From Nocardiopsis prasina DSM 43845 (lineage in GTDB: Bacteria > Actinomycetota > Actinomycetes > Streptosporangiales > Streptosporangiaceae): DNA of 37,906 nucleotides. Below are positions 18,291-26,329 of this stretch, piece after piece. Both the position numbers and the translations under genes were made by a program. The DNA is taken from contig NZ_ANAE01000180.1 in the NCBI RefSeq assembly GCF_000341265.1, forward strand, positions 1-37,906. The letters run 5' to 3'. Position 1 is the stretch's first letter. Each line of letters opens with the position of its first letter. The notes below the pieces were generated by a model, which did not search any database, was not told the origin of the DNA, and saw nothing but the letters and a program-made list of their open reading frames with translations.

Positions 18291-19553
18291 GTGTCCCTCA
18301 CCCCCATCCGAAGAACCCTGGTCCCGGTGGCAGCGAGCGCCCTCCTTCTCGGCCTGCTCGCCCCCGGCGGCGCGACCGCCGAACCCTCCTACGACCTGTA
18401 CGAGATCACCGGCGTGAGCACCGCCGAGGAGCGCTCGCGGATCGCCGCGTCCGGAGTGGCCATCGACCACGTGGGCGAGGACTCCGTCCTGGTCACCGGT
18501 TCGGTGCACGACATGGCCGAACTGGACGACCTCGGCTACTCAGCCGAGCCCTACGCTCTCCCCGAGACCTTCGCCAACCCCGATCCGGGCTACACGACCT
18601 ACCCGGAGCTGCTGGAGATCATCGACGAGCTGGTCGCGGCCAACCCCGACATCGCCGCCAAGGAGGTGTACGGACAGTCCCACGAGGGCCAGGACCTCGT
18701 CGCGGTGAAGATCAGCGACAACGTGTCCGTGGACGAGGACCAGCCCGAGGTGCTGTTCACCCACTCCCAGCACGCCCGCGAGCACCTGACCGTGGAGATG
18801 GCGATCCACCTGATGCGCCTGTTCACGGACGGCTACGGCGAGGACGAGCGCGTCACCGGGCTGGTGGACAGCCGGGAGATCTGGATCCTGCCGAACGTCA
18901 ACCCGGACGGCAGCGAGTACGACATGGCGGGCGACACCTGGCGGGACTGGCGCAAGAACCGTCAGCCCAACGAGGGTTCGTCGTCGATCGGCACCGACCT
19001 GAACCGCAACTGGGCCCACAACTGGGGATGCTGCAACGGCTCCTCCGGCGACCCGAGCAGCATCACCTACCGGGGCGACTCCGCCGAGTCGGCCCCCGAG
19101 GTCCGGGCCGTCGCCGACTTCGTCCGGAGCCGCGTGGTGGACGGCGAACAGCAGATCACCAGCGCCATCGACTTCCACACCTACAGCGAGCTCATCCTGT
19201 GGCCGTACGGGTACACCTACGACGAGGTCACCGACGGCATGAGCCGCGAGGAGTACGACACCCACCGCGCCCTGGGCGAGTACATGGCCGAGGCCAACGG
19301 CTACACGCCCCAGCAGTCCAGCGACCTCTACGTCACGGACGGCTCCATCAACGACTGGCTCTGGGCCGACCAGGGGATCGTCAACTACACCTATGAGATG
19401 TACCCGAAGTCGGCCAGGGACGGCGGCTTCTACCCGCCCTCGTCGGTGATCGAACGCGAGACCGCCCGCAACGAGGAGGCCGTGCTGCGTCTGCTCGACT
19501 ACGCGGACTGTCCGTACCGCATCATCGGTGAGGAGGAGGCCTACTGCTCCTGA
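18291..19553 (+). CDS. Secreted M14 zinc carboxypeptidase
   Basis: The product is 420 residues. The signal peptide is RRTLVPVAASALLLGLLAPGGATA, cleaved near residue 30. A propeptide-like segment to about 100 precedes the M14 catalytic domain, which begins at YTTYPELLEIIDEL. Zinc ligands are the His and Glu of HAREHLTVE and a third His in IDFHTYSE; DLNRNW holds the substrate-binding Asn-Arg, and the catalytic Glu is in NYTYEMYP. The active site is complete. It should remove C-terminal residues from extracellular peptides, in the style of Streptomyces carboxypeptidase T. GTG 18291 has GGAGG 4 nt upstream. It stands alone. Confidence 0.92.
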   Translation: MSLTPIRRTLVPVAASALLLGLLAPGGATAEPSYDLYEITGVSTAEERSRIAASGVAIDHVGEDSVLVTGSVHDMAELDDLGYSAEPYALPETFANPDPGYTTYPELLEIIDELVAANPDIAAKEVYGQSHEGQDLVAVKISDNVSVDEDQPEVLFTHSQHAREHLTVEMAIHLMRLFTDGYGEDERVTGLVDSREIWILPNVNPDGSEYDMAGDTWRDWRKNRQPNEGSSSIGTDLNRNWAHNWGCCNGSSGDPSSITYRGDSAESAPEVRAVADFVRSRVVDGEQQITSAIDFHTYSELILWPYGYTYDEVTDGMSREEYDTHRALGEYMAEANGYTPQQSSDLYVTDGSINDWLWADQGIVNYTYEMYPKSARDGGFYPPSSVIERETARNEEAVLRLLDYADCPYRIIGEEEAYCS

Positions 19554-19803
19554 CCCACAGGGTCACACCCGCGTAGGCCCGACGGAACGCCCCCTTGCAC
19601 GTGCCGAGATAAGGTCCGCACGTGTGAGGGGGTTTCGTCGTTCATGGGGAGCGCCCGTCAGGACGCTCCACCGCCCGGGGCTCGGAGGGGTCCTCCCGGA
19701 GCCCGGACGCGAGGAAACCGGGGGTGGCGCTGAGCCAGCGAAGAACGTCACCACCCCCGGGGCTGGTGCGGGCCCCCTCCTGCCGGTCGCGGAGGAGGCC
19801 CGT
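19554..19803. other. Convergent intergenic region
   Basis: This lies between the carboxypeptidase and the gcl 3' end. Apart from the two hairpins listed separately at 19804-19870, I see no gene or clear signal in it. Confidence 0.4.
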
Positions 19804-19838
19804 GCCACGGGGTCGGGGTGCAGGTCCGACCCCGTGGC
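19804..19838. terminator. Shared convergent terminator hairpin
   Basis: GCCACGGGGTCGG pairs perfectly with CCGACCCCGTGGC (13 bp) around a 9-nt loop. It sits between convergent genes and can serve both. Confidence 0.7.
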
Positions 19839-19850
19839 GGTCTGTGGGCT

Positions 19851-19870
19851 CCGGGCGCCGGGGCGCCCGG
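19851..19870 (-). terminator. Terminator after gcl
   Basis: CCGGGCGCC and GGCGCCCGG form a perfect 9-bp inverted repeat (probably 8 bp with a 4-nt loop) starting 10 nt beyond the gcl stop on the minus strand. Confidence 0.6.
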
Positions 19871-19879
19871 GCCTCGGAG

Positions 19880-21595
19880 CTACTCGCCGGGCAGCGGCTC
19901 GAACTCCTTGACGGCGTTGATCGCGGGACCGTGCGGGGTGTTGGCCTCGCGCTCGATCATGATCTCCACGAGCACCGGCCGGGAGGTGGACTGGGCCTGC
20001 TTGCGGGCCCACTCCAGGGACTCACGGATCTCCCCCGGCTCCCAGACGCGGCGGCCGGAGCAGCCATAGGCCTCCATCAGCTTGACGCTGTCGGTGCCGT
20101 ACTCGTCGTAGTGGATGTCCACCTGGTAGTTCATGTCGAACGGGATCGACGCCTGGCGGATCAGGCCCAGGTACTCGTTGTTGAGCATGATGATCACGTA
20201 CGGCACGTTGTACTGCGCCGCGACCGCGAGCTCCTCGACCATGTACTGGAAGCCGTAGTCACCGACGATGCCGACCACCTCGGCGTCCGGCTCGGTGTTC
20301 TTGAGGGCCTTCTTGACGCCGATGGCCGCGGGGATCTCCCAGCCGAGCGGGCCCGCCTGGCCGCAGATCTGGTAGTGGCGCGGCTTGTAGGCCTTCTGGT
20401 GCTGGCCGCCCCAGATCTGGTAGAGGCCGATGGCGGTGACGAAGTAGGTGTCCTCGTCGAAGACCTCGTTGATCTCCTTGTAGACGCGGGGCGCCTTCAC
20501 GGGGACGGTGTCGAAGTCCTCGCGGCGGGTCAGGGTCGACTTGAGTTCGTTGATCCGCTCGATCCACGCACCCACCCTCGCCTTGGCGTCGCGGCGCTTG
20601 GCGGCGGCCAGCAGTTCCTGGAGGAACAGTCCGGCGTCGGAGACCACGCCGAGGTCGGGCTCGAAGACCCGGCCGATCTGGGTCGCCTCGATGTCCACGT
20701 GGATGAACCTGCGCTCGCCCCGGTAGACGTCGATCTGGCCGGTGTGGCGGTCGGCGAAGCGCGCGCCCACGGCCAGGACCAGGTCCGACTCCAGGAAGGA
20801 GGCGTTGCCGTAGCGCTGGGAGGTCTGCACGCCGGTCATGCCGGAGTACAGGGGCGAGTCCTCGTCGAAGGAGCCCTTGCCCATGAGGGTGACCTGGACC
20901 GGGACCTGGAGGTGCTCGGCCAGTGCGCGCAGGTCGTCGGAGGCCTCCGCCAGGATCACGCCGCCACCGGCGAGGATGAGCGGGCGCTCGGCCTCCAGCA
21001 GCAGGTCCAGGGCGCGCTCGACGCGGGGCAGGTGCGGCTCGACCGTGTTGATCTTGAGAGCGGCGTCCAGCTCGGGGTCGTACTCGATGAGTTGCTGGGC
21101 GACGTCCACCGGGATGTCGACCAGCACGGGGCCGGGGCGGCCCTCCTGGGCGATCCGGAAGGCCTCGCGGAAGATCCACGGGGCGGTGGCCGCCTCCTTG
21201 ATCTGGACGGCCCACTTGGTGACGGGCTTGGCGATCTCGACGATGTCGACCGCCTGGAAGCCCTCCTTGTCCAGCAGGTCGGTGCGCTGCTGACCGGTGA
21301 TGCACACGATCGGGACCGAGTCCGCGATGGCGGTGTACAGGCCGGTGATCATGTTGGTCCCGGCGGGACCGGAGGTGCCGATGGCCACGCCGACCCCGCC
21401 GGTCGTGCGCGACCAGCCGTCGGCCATGTGGGTGGCGCCCTCCTCGTGGCGGACGGTCAGGTGCTCGATGCCGCCCACCTCCTCCATCGCCTTGTAGAGG
21501 GGGAGGATGGCCGCGCCGGGGCAGCCGAAGGCGGTGTCGACGCCCTCGTCCTTGAGAACCTCCACGACGGCGTTCATCGCGGGCATTTTCGCCAT
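19880..21595 (-). CDS. gcl: Glyoxylate carboligase (tartronate-semialdehyde synthase)
   Basis: This 571-residue thiamine-diphosphate enzyme joins two glyoxylates to tartronate semialdehyde with CO2 loss. Features in order: MAKMPAMNAVVEVLKDEGV and FGCPGAAILPLY at the N-terminus; GTSGPAGTNMITGLYTAIADS; the ICGQAGPLGWEIPAA block; and the ThDP-Mg motif GDYGFQYMVEELAVAAQYNVPYVIIMLNN. Length and ends fit Gcl (E. coli 593). One difference matters: residue 51 is Glu (RHEEGA), whereas E. coli Gcl has Val51 (RHVEGA), the well-known exception among these enzymes. The gene context (glxR, hyi, uricolytic genes) still argues for Gcl; an acetolactate-synthase-like activity is the alternative. ATG 21595 has GAAGGG 9 nt upstream. 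Confidence 0.87.
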   Translation of the reverse strand: MAKMPAMNAVVEVLKDEGVDTAFGCPGAAILPLYKAMEEVGGIEHLTVRHEEGATHMADGWSRTTGGVGVAIGTSGPAGTNMITGLYTAIADSVPIVCITGQQRTDLLDKEGFQAVDIVEIAKPVTKWAVQIKEAATAPWIFREAFRIAQEGRPGPVLVDIPVDVAQQLIEYDPELDAALKINTVEPHLPRVERALDLLLEAERPLILAGGGVILAEASDDLRALAEHLQVPVQVTLMGKGSFDEDSPLYSGMTGVQTSQRYGNASFLESDLVLAVGARFADRHTGQIDVYRGERRFIHVDIEATQIGRVFEPDLGVVSDAGLFLQELLAAAKRRDAKARVGAWIERINELKSTLTRREDFDTVPVKAPRVYKEINEVFDEDTYFVTAIGLYQIWGGQHQKAYKPRHYQICGQAGPLGWEIPAAIGVKKALKNTEPDAEVVGIVGDYGFQYMVEELAVAAQYNVPYVIIMLNNEYLGLIRQASIPFDMNYQVDIHYDEYGTDSVKLMEAYGCSGRRVWEPGEIRESLEWARKQAQSTSRPVLVEIMIEREANTPHGPAINAVKEFEPLPGE

Positions 21596-21662
21596 GGGAG
21601 CGAACCCTTCAGTGCTGGGGTGGCTGGAGTGCCGGGGACGCCCTTCGGTGGACGCCCCGGCC

Positions 21663-21701
21663 GCCAGGGGTGAGTGCCAGGGGTGAGTGCCAGGGGTGGG
21701 G
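21663..21701. repeat. 13-bp tandem repeat, three copies
   Basis: GCCAGGGGTGAGT occurs at 21663-21675 and 21676-21688, with a third copy carrying two changes at 21689-21701. It lies in the glxR-gcl gap, which also contains an inverted repeat CCGGGTG/CACCCGG at 21721-21740. Function unknown. Confidence 0.8.
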
Positions 21702-21754
21702 CGACGCCGCCGCCTGCCTCCCGGGTGGGCCAACACCCGGGGGCCGCGCGCCGC

Positions 21755-21768
21755 TCCGTTCATACGGA
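21755..21768. promoter_or_regulatory. Possible third purine-locus operator
   Basis: TCCGTTCATACGGA is an inverted repeat (TCCGT/ACGGA) with a 4-nt spacer, one base longer than the operator at 23911-23925. It lies 160 nt upstream of gcl in the 238-nt gap after glxR, where a secondary promoter could sit. The spacing mismatch weakens the case. Confidence 0.35.
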
Positions 21769-21833
21769 TTCTCTGTGCCAGGGGTACTGCTGGTGCGACC
21801 GCGGCCGGTGGGCCGGGCCGTGGGCCGGGGCCC

Positions 21834-22724
21834 CTACTCGCCCTCGCGGCCGGAGAGCTGCTCGACGATCTTGAGCAGGGCCGAGTGGTCGAGGCCGCCG
21901 TGGCCCTGGTTCTTGAGCGCGGCCACGTACTGCGCCACCTGCGAGCCCAGCGGGATCGCCACACCGGCGGCGCTCGCGGAGTCGGTGATGATGCGCATGT
22001 CCTTGTCGTGCAGGGCGATCCGGAATCCGGGAGCGAAGTCGCGCTCGCGCATGGCCGCGCCCTTGCGCTGGAGCACGGTGCTGCCGGCGAGCCCGCCGCC
22101 CAGGACCTCCAGGCCGGATTCGGTGTCCACGCCGTGGGCCTCCAGGAAGACCAGGGCCTCGGCGAGGAGCTGGATGTTGCCCGCCACGATGAGCTGGTTG
22201 GCGGCCTTGACGGTCTGGCCGGACCCGCTGGGACCGACCAGGACCGGCGTGGTGCCCAGGACGTCGAAGACGGGGCGCGCCGCCTCGAAGTCCTCGGGGG
22301 CCCCGCCGACCATGATGGACAGCTTGGCCTCGACGGCTCCGGCCTCGCCGCCGCTGACCGGCGCGTCCAGGACACGCAGGCCGCGCTCGGCCCCGGCCGC
22401 GGCGACCTCTCGGGCGACGTCGGGGCGGATGGTGCTCATGTCGATGACCAGGGTGCCGGGCTTGGCGTTGTCGTAGACGCCGCCCTCGCCGCGCAGGACC
22501 TGGTCGACGTCCGGGGAGTCCGGGACCATCGTGATGACGACGTCGGCGTCGGAGACGGCCTCGGCGACGCTTCCGCCGCGCAGGCCGCCCTCGGCGACCA
22601 GAGCGTCCACCCTCGCGCTGCTGCGGTTGTGGCCGGTGACGGTGTGTCCGGCGCGGACGAGGTTGACGGCCATGGGAAGCCCCATGATGCCCAGGCCGAT
22701 GAAGGCGATCTTCCTGGCGGCCAT
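21834..22724 (-). CDS. glxR: 2-hydroxy-3-oxopropionate (tartronate semialdehyde) reductase
   Basis: This 296-residue enzyme of the beta-hydroxyacid dehydrogenase family reduces tartronate semialdehyde to D-glycerate. N-terminal Rossmann motif: FIGLGIMGLPMAVNL. Substrate-binding block: LDAPVSGGEAGA (about residues 118-130). The catalytic Lys lies in GQTVKAANQL. The all-helical C-terminal domain includes LHDKDMRI. The alternative 3-hydroxyisobutyrate dehydrogenase is less likely because the gene sits between hyi and gcl. The start is ATG 22724. It follows hyi by 79 nt in the same operon. Confidence 0.93.
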   Translation of the reverse strand: MAARKIAFIGLGIMGLPMAVNLVRAGHTVTGHNRSSARVDALVAEGGLRGGSVAEAVSDADVVITMVPDSPDVDQVLRGEGGVYDNAKPGTLVIDMSTIRPDVAREVAAAGAERGLRVLDAPVSGGEAGAVEAKLSIMVGGAPEDFEAARPVFDVLGTTPVLVGPSGSGQTVKAANQLIVAGNIQLLAEALVFLEAHGVDTESGLEVLGGGLAGSTVLQRKGAAMRERDFAPGFRIALHDKDMRIITDSASAAGVAIPLGSQVAQYVAALKNQGHGGLDHSALLKIVEQLSGREGE

Positions 22725-22803
22725 GTCGGCCCCCTTTCAGGCTGTGGGTGTGGCTGGTTGTGCGGTGGCTGGTGCGACCCTGCTGGCCGCGGTGACCCGT
22801 GGG

Positions 22804-23601
22804 TCAGTCGCGCCAGCCGAAGCTCTCGGCGCTGGGGACGGTCGGCTTGTACTCCAGGCCGACCAGGCCCCGGTATCCGCCCGCCTGGGCGGCGGAGAGG
22901 AGTTCGTCGATGGGCAGGTCGCCGGTGCCGGGCTCGCCGCGTCCCGGGGCGTCGGCGATCTGGATGTGGCCGAACTCGGCCGCGTGGTCGCGGACGACGG
23001 CGGCGACGTCCTCGCCGTTGACGGCCAGGTGGAAGAAGTCCGCGAGGAGGGCGACGTTCTCGGCCCCGGCCTCCCTGACCCTGGCGACGAAGGCGAGGCC
23101 CTCGGAGGCGGTCTTGAGCGGGTAGTCCTCGGAGCCGCTGATGGGCTCGACGAGGACGGTGCCGCCGACCTTGGCCACCGCGTCGGCTGCGGCCACCGCG
23201 TTGCGCACGGCGAGGCGGTCCTGCTCGGCCGGGTCCACGCCGTCCTGCCGCAGGCCGTAGAGGGCGTTGAAGCCGGTGGTTCCGGTGCGCTCGGCGATCT
23301 GGGCGACCACCTCGGCGTTGGCGAGGAACTCGTCGGCGCGGGAGGGGTGCGACAGGACGCCGCGGTCGGGGCCGGGGAGCTGTCCGGCGAAGAAGTTGAG
23401 GCCGCTGAGGCGCACGTCCGCGTCGTCGAGGGCGGCGACGAAGGCGTCGATCTCCGCCTGCGCCGGGGTGGCGCTCTCGAAGGGCCACCAGAACTCGACG
23501 GCGTGGAAGCCCGCGTCCCGTGCGGCCCGGGGGCGCTCGTTGACGGGGAGCTCGGTGAACAGCAGGGAGCAGTTCACCGTGTACCCGAGTGTGTGGCTCA
23601 T
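22804..23601 (-). CDS. hyi: Hydroxypyruvate isomerase
   Basis: This 265-residue TIM-barrel enzyme of the Hyi/xylose-isomerase-like superfamily interconverts hydroxypyruvate and tartronate semialdehyde. Visible motifs: YTVNCSLLFTELP at the N-terminus, AGFHAVEFWWPF, LNFFAGQLPGPDRG, the metal Glu in VLVEPISG, LLADFFHLAVNGED, HIQIADAPGRGEPGTG and the terminal metal Glu in VGLEYKP. It is the first gene of the minus-strand operon hyi-glxR-gcl. The operator at 23622-23636 lies 21 nt before its ATG. Confidence 0.93.
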   Translation of the reverse strand: MSHTLGYTVNCSLLFTELPVNERPRAARDAGFHAVEFWWPFESATPAQAEIDAFVAALDDADVRLSGLNFFAGQLPGPDRGVLSHPSRADEFLANAEVVAQIAERTGTTGFNALYGLRQDGVDPAEQDRLAVRNAVAAADAVAKVGGTVLVEPISGSEDYPLKTASEGLAFVARVREAGAENVALLADFFHLAVNGEDVAAVVRDHAAEFGHIQIADAPGRGEPGTGDLPIDELLSAAQAGGYRGLVGLEYKPTVPSAESFGWRD

Positions 23602-23621
23602 GCGTTGCCTCCGGCATCCAC

Positions 23622-23636
23622 TTCCATATTGCGGAA
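23622..23636 (-). promoter_or_regulatory. Palindromic operator upstream of hyi
   Basis: TTCCATATTGCGGAA has perfect TTCC/GGAA arms around 7 nt. It shares arms and spacing with ATCCGTAATACGGAA in front of the divergent uraD gene. An IclR-type (AllR-like) repressor is a reasonable guess for the binder, but none is encoded in the window. Confidence 0.6.
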
Positions 23637-23872
23637 AGTAGTTTTCACTTTAAGGAATGATCTGAGTGTGGGCCGGACCACCGCCACTTGTCAACCACCC
23701 GGCGAGCCGACCTTCGAGCCCTCACCACCCGAGCCCCCGCGAACGCGCCCGACAAACCCCGAGGCCACACCCCCACCCGCCCCGGAGGACTCAGGAGCGA
23801 GCAGGAACGTCACGCTTTCTTCGCGGGAGGCCACAGATTCGTCTGTTTTTCCGATTTCTCCCCTTGCGAGTG
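23637..23872. other. Intergenic region between hyi and uraD promoters
   Basis: It contains AT-rich islands (23637-23665 and 23810-23870) in otherwise GC-rich, Pro-coding-like DNA. I see no gene; open frames crossing it are not protein-like. Confidence 0.4.
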
Positions 23873-23903
23873 TTGACAAGGTCACACTGCCATCAACTAG
23901 AGT
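23873..23903 (+). promoter_or_regulatory. Candidate promoter of the uraD-uraH operon
   Basis: A perfect -35 hexamer TTGACA (23873-23878) and TAGAGT (23898-23903) are separated by 19 nt, slightly long for a vegetative actinobacterial promoter. The operator at 23911 would then sit on the transcription start, a repressor position. Confidence 0.5.
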
Positions 23904-23910
23904 CCCTGCA

Positions 23911-23925
23911 ATCCGTAATACGGAA
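23911..23925 (+). promoter_or_regulatory. Palindromic operator upstream of uraD
   Basis: ATCCGTAATACGGAA contains the perfect 13-bp palindrome TCCGTAATACGGA. Together with the hyi site it suggests a consensus near TTCCGyAwTryGGAA. It lies just downstream of the candidate -10 and 95 nt before uraD. Confidence 0.65.
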
Positions 23926-24020
23926 TCAGGTATCTGCACTACGAAAGCCCAGGCCGGTACGACGATCCAGCGCCCCACACGGCGCGGGGGCCGAGTGCCG
24001 GCCGAGCCACGGGAGAACAC

Positions 24021-24575
24021 ATGCCCGAGACCACCCCGGACCAGTCGGGGGACGCCCCCGAGCCGGGTCTGGCGCGTCTGAACGCCCTGTCCCGGCAGGA
24101 GCTGCGCACCGAACTCGCGCAGTGCCTGAACGTGGACCGCTGGGTCGAGGCCGTGGCCTCCGAAGCGCCCTACGCCGACCGCCGGAACCTGCTCTCCGTG
24201 GCCGACACCCACGCGCGCGGAATCACTCCTGCCGAGGTCGCCACCGCCCTGGCCCGCCACCCCCGCATCGGGGAGAAGGCCAAGGGGAAGGACACCGAGT
24301 CCGCCTGGTCACGCGGGGAACAGTCGGCGTTCGCCGCCGACACCGACGACGCCTCCGCGAGGGTCCAGCGGATCTTCACGTTCGCCCAGGGTGAGTACGA
24401 GGGAAGGTTCGGACAGATCTACCTTGTCTGCGCCAGCGGCCGCAGCAGCCGCGAACTCCTCGCGGACCTGGTCGGCCGACTGGACAACGACCCCGAGACC
24501 GAGCTGACCGTGGTCGGTGAGGAGCTCCGCAGGATCTCCGGACTCCGCCTGGTCAAACTCCTGGAGGCAGCATGA
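24021..24575 (+). CDS. uraD: OHCU decarboxylase
   Basis: This 184-residue enzyme decarboxylates 2-oxo-4-hydroxy-4-carboxy-5-ureidoimidazoline to (S)-allantoin, the third step from urate. HPRIGEKAKG carries the catalytic His80, and the helical domain's FGQIYLVCASGRSSRELLADL is the family's other signature. The fold is all-helical and cytoplasmic. ATG 24021 has GGGAG 5 nt upstream. Its stop overlaps the uraH start (ATGA). The first 20 residues are a non-conserved acidic tail. Confidence 0.94.
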   Translation: MPETTPDQSGDAPEPGLARLNALSRQELRTELAQCLNVDRWVEAVASEAPYADRRNLLSVADTHARGITPAEVATALARHPRIGEKAKGKDTESAWSRGEQSAFAADTDDASARVQRIFTFAQGEYEGRFGQIYLVCASGRSSRELLADLVGRLDNDPETELTVVGEELRRISGLRLVKLLEAA

Positions 24576-24916
24576 GCCACGTGACCACCCACATCCTGGA
24601 CGCCGCCCTGGGCGCGCCAGCCCGCGACGTCCCGGTCCGCCTGGAGGCCGCCGCCGACCCCGGTCGCACCTCGTGGACCACCGTCGCGGAGGGCCGCACC
24701 AACGACGACGGCCGTGTGCCCGACCTCGGACCCGACCAGCTCTCCGCCGGCTACTACCGGGTCGTCTTCGACACCGGGGCCTACTTCGCGGCGACGGGAC
24801 AGAGGGGCTTCTACCCCGAGGTCACCATCGTGTTCGACCTCGCGGAGGAGGACCAGCACTACCACGTGCCGCTCCTCCTGAGCCCGTTCGCCTACTCGAC
24901 CTACCGCGGCTCGTAG
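24572..24916 (+). CDS. uraH: 5-Hydroxyisourate hydrolase (transthyretin-like)
   Basis: This 114-residue transthyretin-fold tetramer hydrolyses the uricase product 5-hydroxyisourate. N-terminal HILDAALGAPA (first catalytic His), PLLLSPFAYSTYRGS at the C-terminus (the diagnostic YRGS ending), and GRVPDLG with YFAATGQRGFYPEV between are all present. The length is exact for the family. Translationally coupled to uraD. A 228-nt gap separates it from uricase; the half-palindrome TTCCGCA near 25036 is the only hint of a control site there. Confidence 0.95.
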   Translation: MSHVTTHILDAALGAPARDVPVRLEAAADPGRTSWTTVAEGRTNDDGRVPDLGPDQLSAGYYRVVFDTGAYFAATGQRGFYPEVTIVFDLAEEDQHYHVPLLLSPFAYSTYRGS

Positions 24917-25144
24917 GTCGGGCGCGCCCGACCGCGAGCACACCTTCCCCACCACGGTCCCCGCCCACGAACGAAGGAGCCCGCCTGGCGGCACCCACCA
25001 CGTAGCACCCTCACCTCTTCGAGTGCGTGACAGGTCCTTCCGCATGACCACAGCGGTCCTCCCTCATACGCACAGCGCACCGACGCGTGGCAGCACGCGC
25101 GGCGCGAGCGATGAAACCGAATCCACACGGATGGAGTTCCCCTG

Positions 25145-26041
25145 ATGGGCATCAGACTCGGAGACAACCAGTACGGCAAGGCGGAGGTCCGCCTCGTCCA
25201 CGTCCAGCGCGACACCGACGTCCACCAGATCAAGGACATCAACGTCACCTCCCAGCTCCGCGGCGACCTGGAGGAGGTCCACACCGTCGGCGACAACGCC
25301 AAGTGTCTGCCGACGGACACACAGAAGAACACCGTCTACGCCAAGGCCCGCGAGTGGGGCGGCGTCGGTGCGATCGAGGACTTCGCCCTGCGTCTGGCCC
25401 GCCACTTCGTGGACGAGCACGAGTACGTGTACGGCGCCCGCCAGGAGATCGACGAGTACTCCTGGGACCGGATCGCCACCTCGAAGGGCCCGCACGACCA
25501 CGCGTTCTCCCGCAGGGGCGCCGAGACCCGCACCACCGTCGTCAACAAGGACGGCGACAAGGAGTGGGTGGTCTCCGGCTTCGAGGGCCTGACCGTGCTC
25601 AAGTCCACCGGCTCGGAGTTCCACGGGTACCCCAGGACCCGGTACACGACGCTGCCCGAGACCAACGACCGCATCCTGGCCACGGACGTCACCGCCCGCT
25701 GGCGCTACGTCGGCACCGACCACGACTTCGACAAGGCCTACGCGTCGGTCCGTGCCCTCTGCCTTGAGCTCTTCGCGGAGACGCACAGCCTCGCCCTCCA
25801 GCAGACGCTGTACGCGATGGGCACGGCCGTCCTCGAAGCCCACCCCGAGATCGCCGAGATCCGCTTCTCCATGCCGAACAACCACCACTTCCTGGTGGAC
25901 CTGTCCCCGTTCGGCCTGGACAACCCCAACGAGGTCTTCTTCGCCGCCGACCGGCCCTACGGCAAGATCGAGGCCACGGTCGAGCGGGACGACGCCCCCG
26001 ACGCGGGCGACGCCTGGAAGGCCGTCCCGGGCTTCATCTAA
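25145..26041 (+). CDS. uox: Uricase (urate oxidase)
   Basis: This 298-residue cofactor-free tunnel-fold enzyme oxidises urate to 5-hydroxyisourate with O2. NQYGKAEVRLVHV has the catalytic Lys, PTDTQKNTVYAKA the catalytic Thr, and SMPNNHHFLVDLSPFG the late Asn/His signature, all in place. ATG 25145 has GGATGGAG 8 nt upstream. It follows uraD and uraH in pathway order, although the gap may contain its own promoter. Confidence 0.96.
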   Translation: MGIRLGDNQYGKAEVRLVHVQRDTDVHQIKDINVTSQLRGDLEEVHTVGDNAKCLPTDTQKNTVYAKAREWGGVGAIEDFALRLARHFVDEHEYVYGARQEIDEYSWDRIATSKGPHDHAFSRRGAETRTTVVNKDGDKEWVVSGFEGLTVLKSTGSEFHGYPRTRYTTLPETNDRILATDVTARWRYVGTDHDFDKAYASVRALCLELFAETHSLALQQTLYAMGTAVLEAHPEIAEIRFSMPNNHHFLVDLSPFGLDNPNEVFFAADRPYGKIEATVERDDAPDAGDAWKAVPGFI

Positions 26042-26062
26042 CCCCCCTTCCCGGTGACGGCC

Positions 26063-26143
26063 CCGGGGGTGCTCCCCCGGCCCGCCCCGGTGCTCTTCGG
26101 AGCTCTCTGAACGCCGGGGCCCGTGCGTGCGGCCGGGCCCCGG
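26063..26143 (+). terminator. Two hairpins after uricase
   Basis: CCGGGGG-TGCT-CCCCCGG (26063-26080) is followed by a perfect 10-bp stem CCGGGGCCCG/CGGGCCCCGG (26114-26143, 10-nt loop). Both lie in the 288-nt gap before the permease, which therefore probably has its own promoter. Confidence 0.65.
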
Positions 26144-26329
26144 ACCCCTCCATCACCCGAGGTCACCCTCGCCTGCCCACCCGAGTTGGGCCACACCGGC
26201 CTTCGGCATGCCCGGAAACAGCTGTCCCGGGCGTTCAAGGCCGGCGCGACACCACCGGGCACCCGCCCCGGAGAACCCGGTCACCCCCCTCTCTCGGTGA
26301 CCGCCGATCGCAAAGGCTGGAAACTGGCC

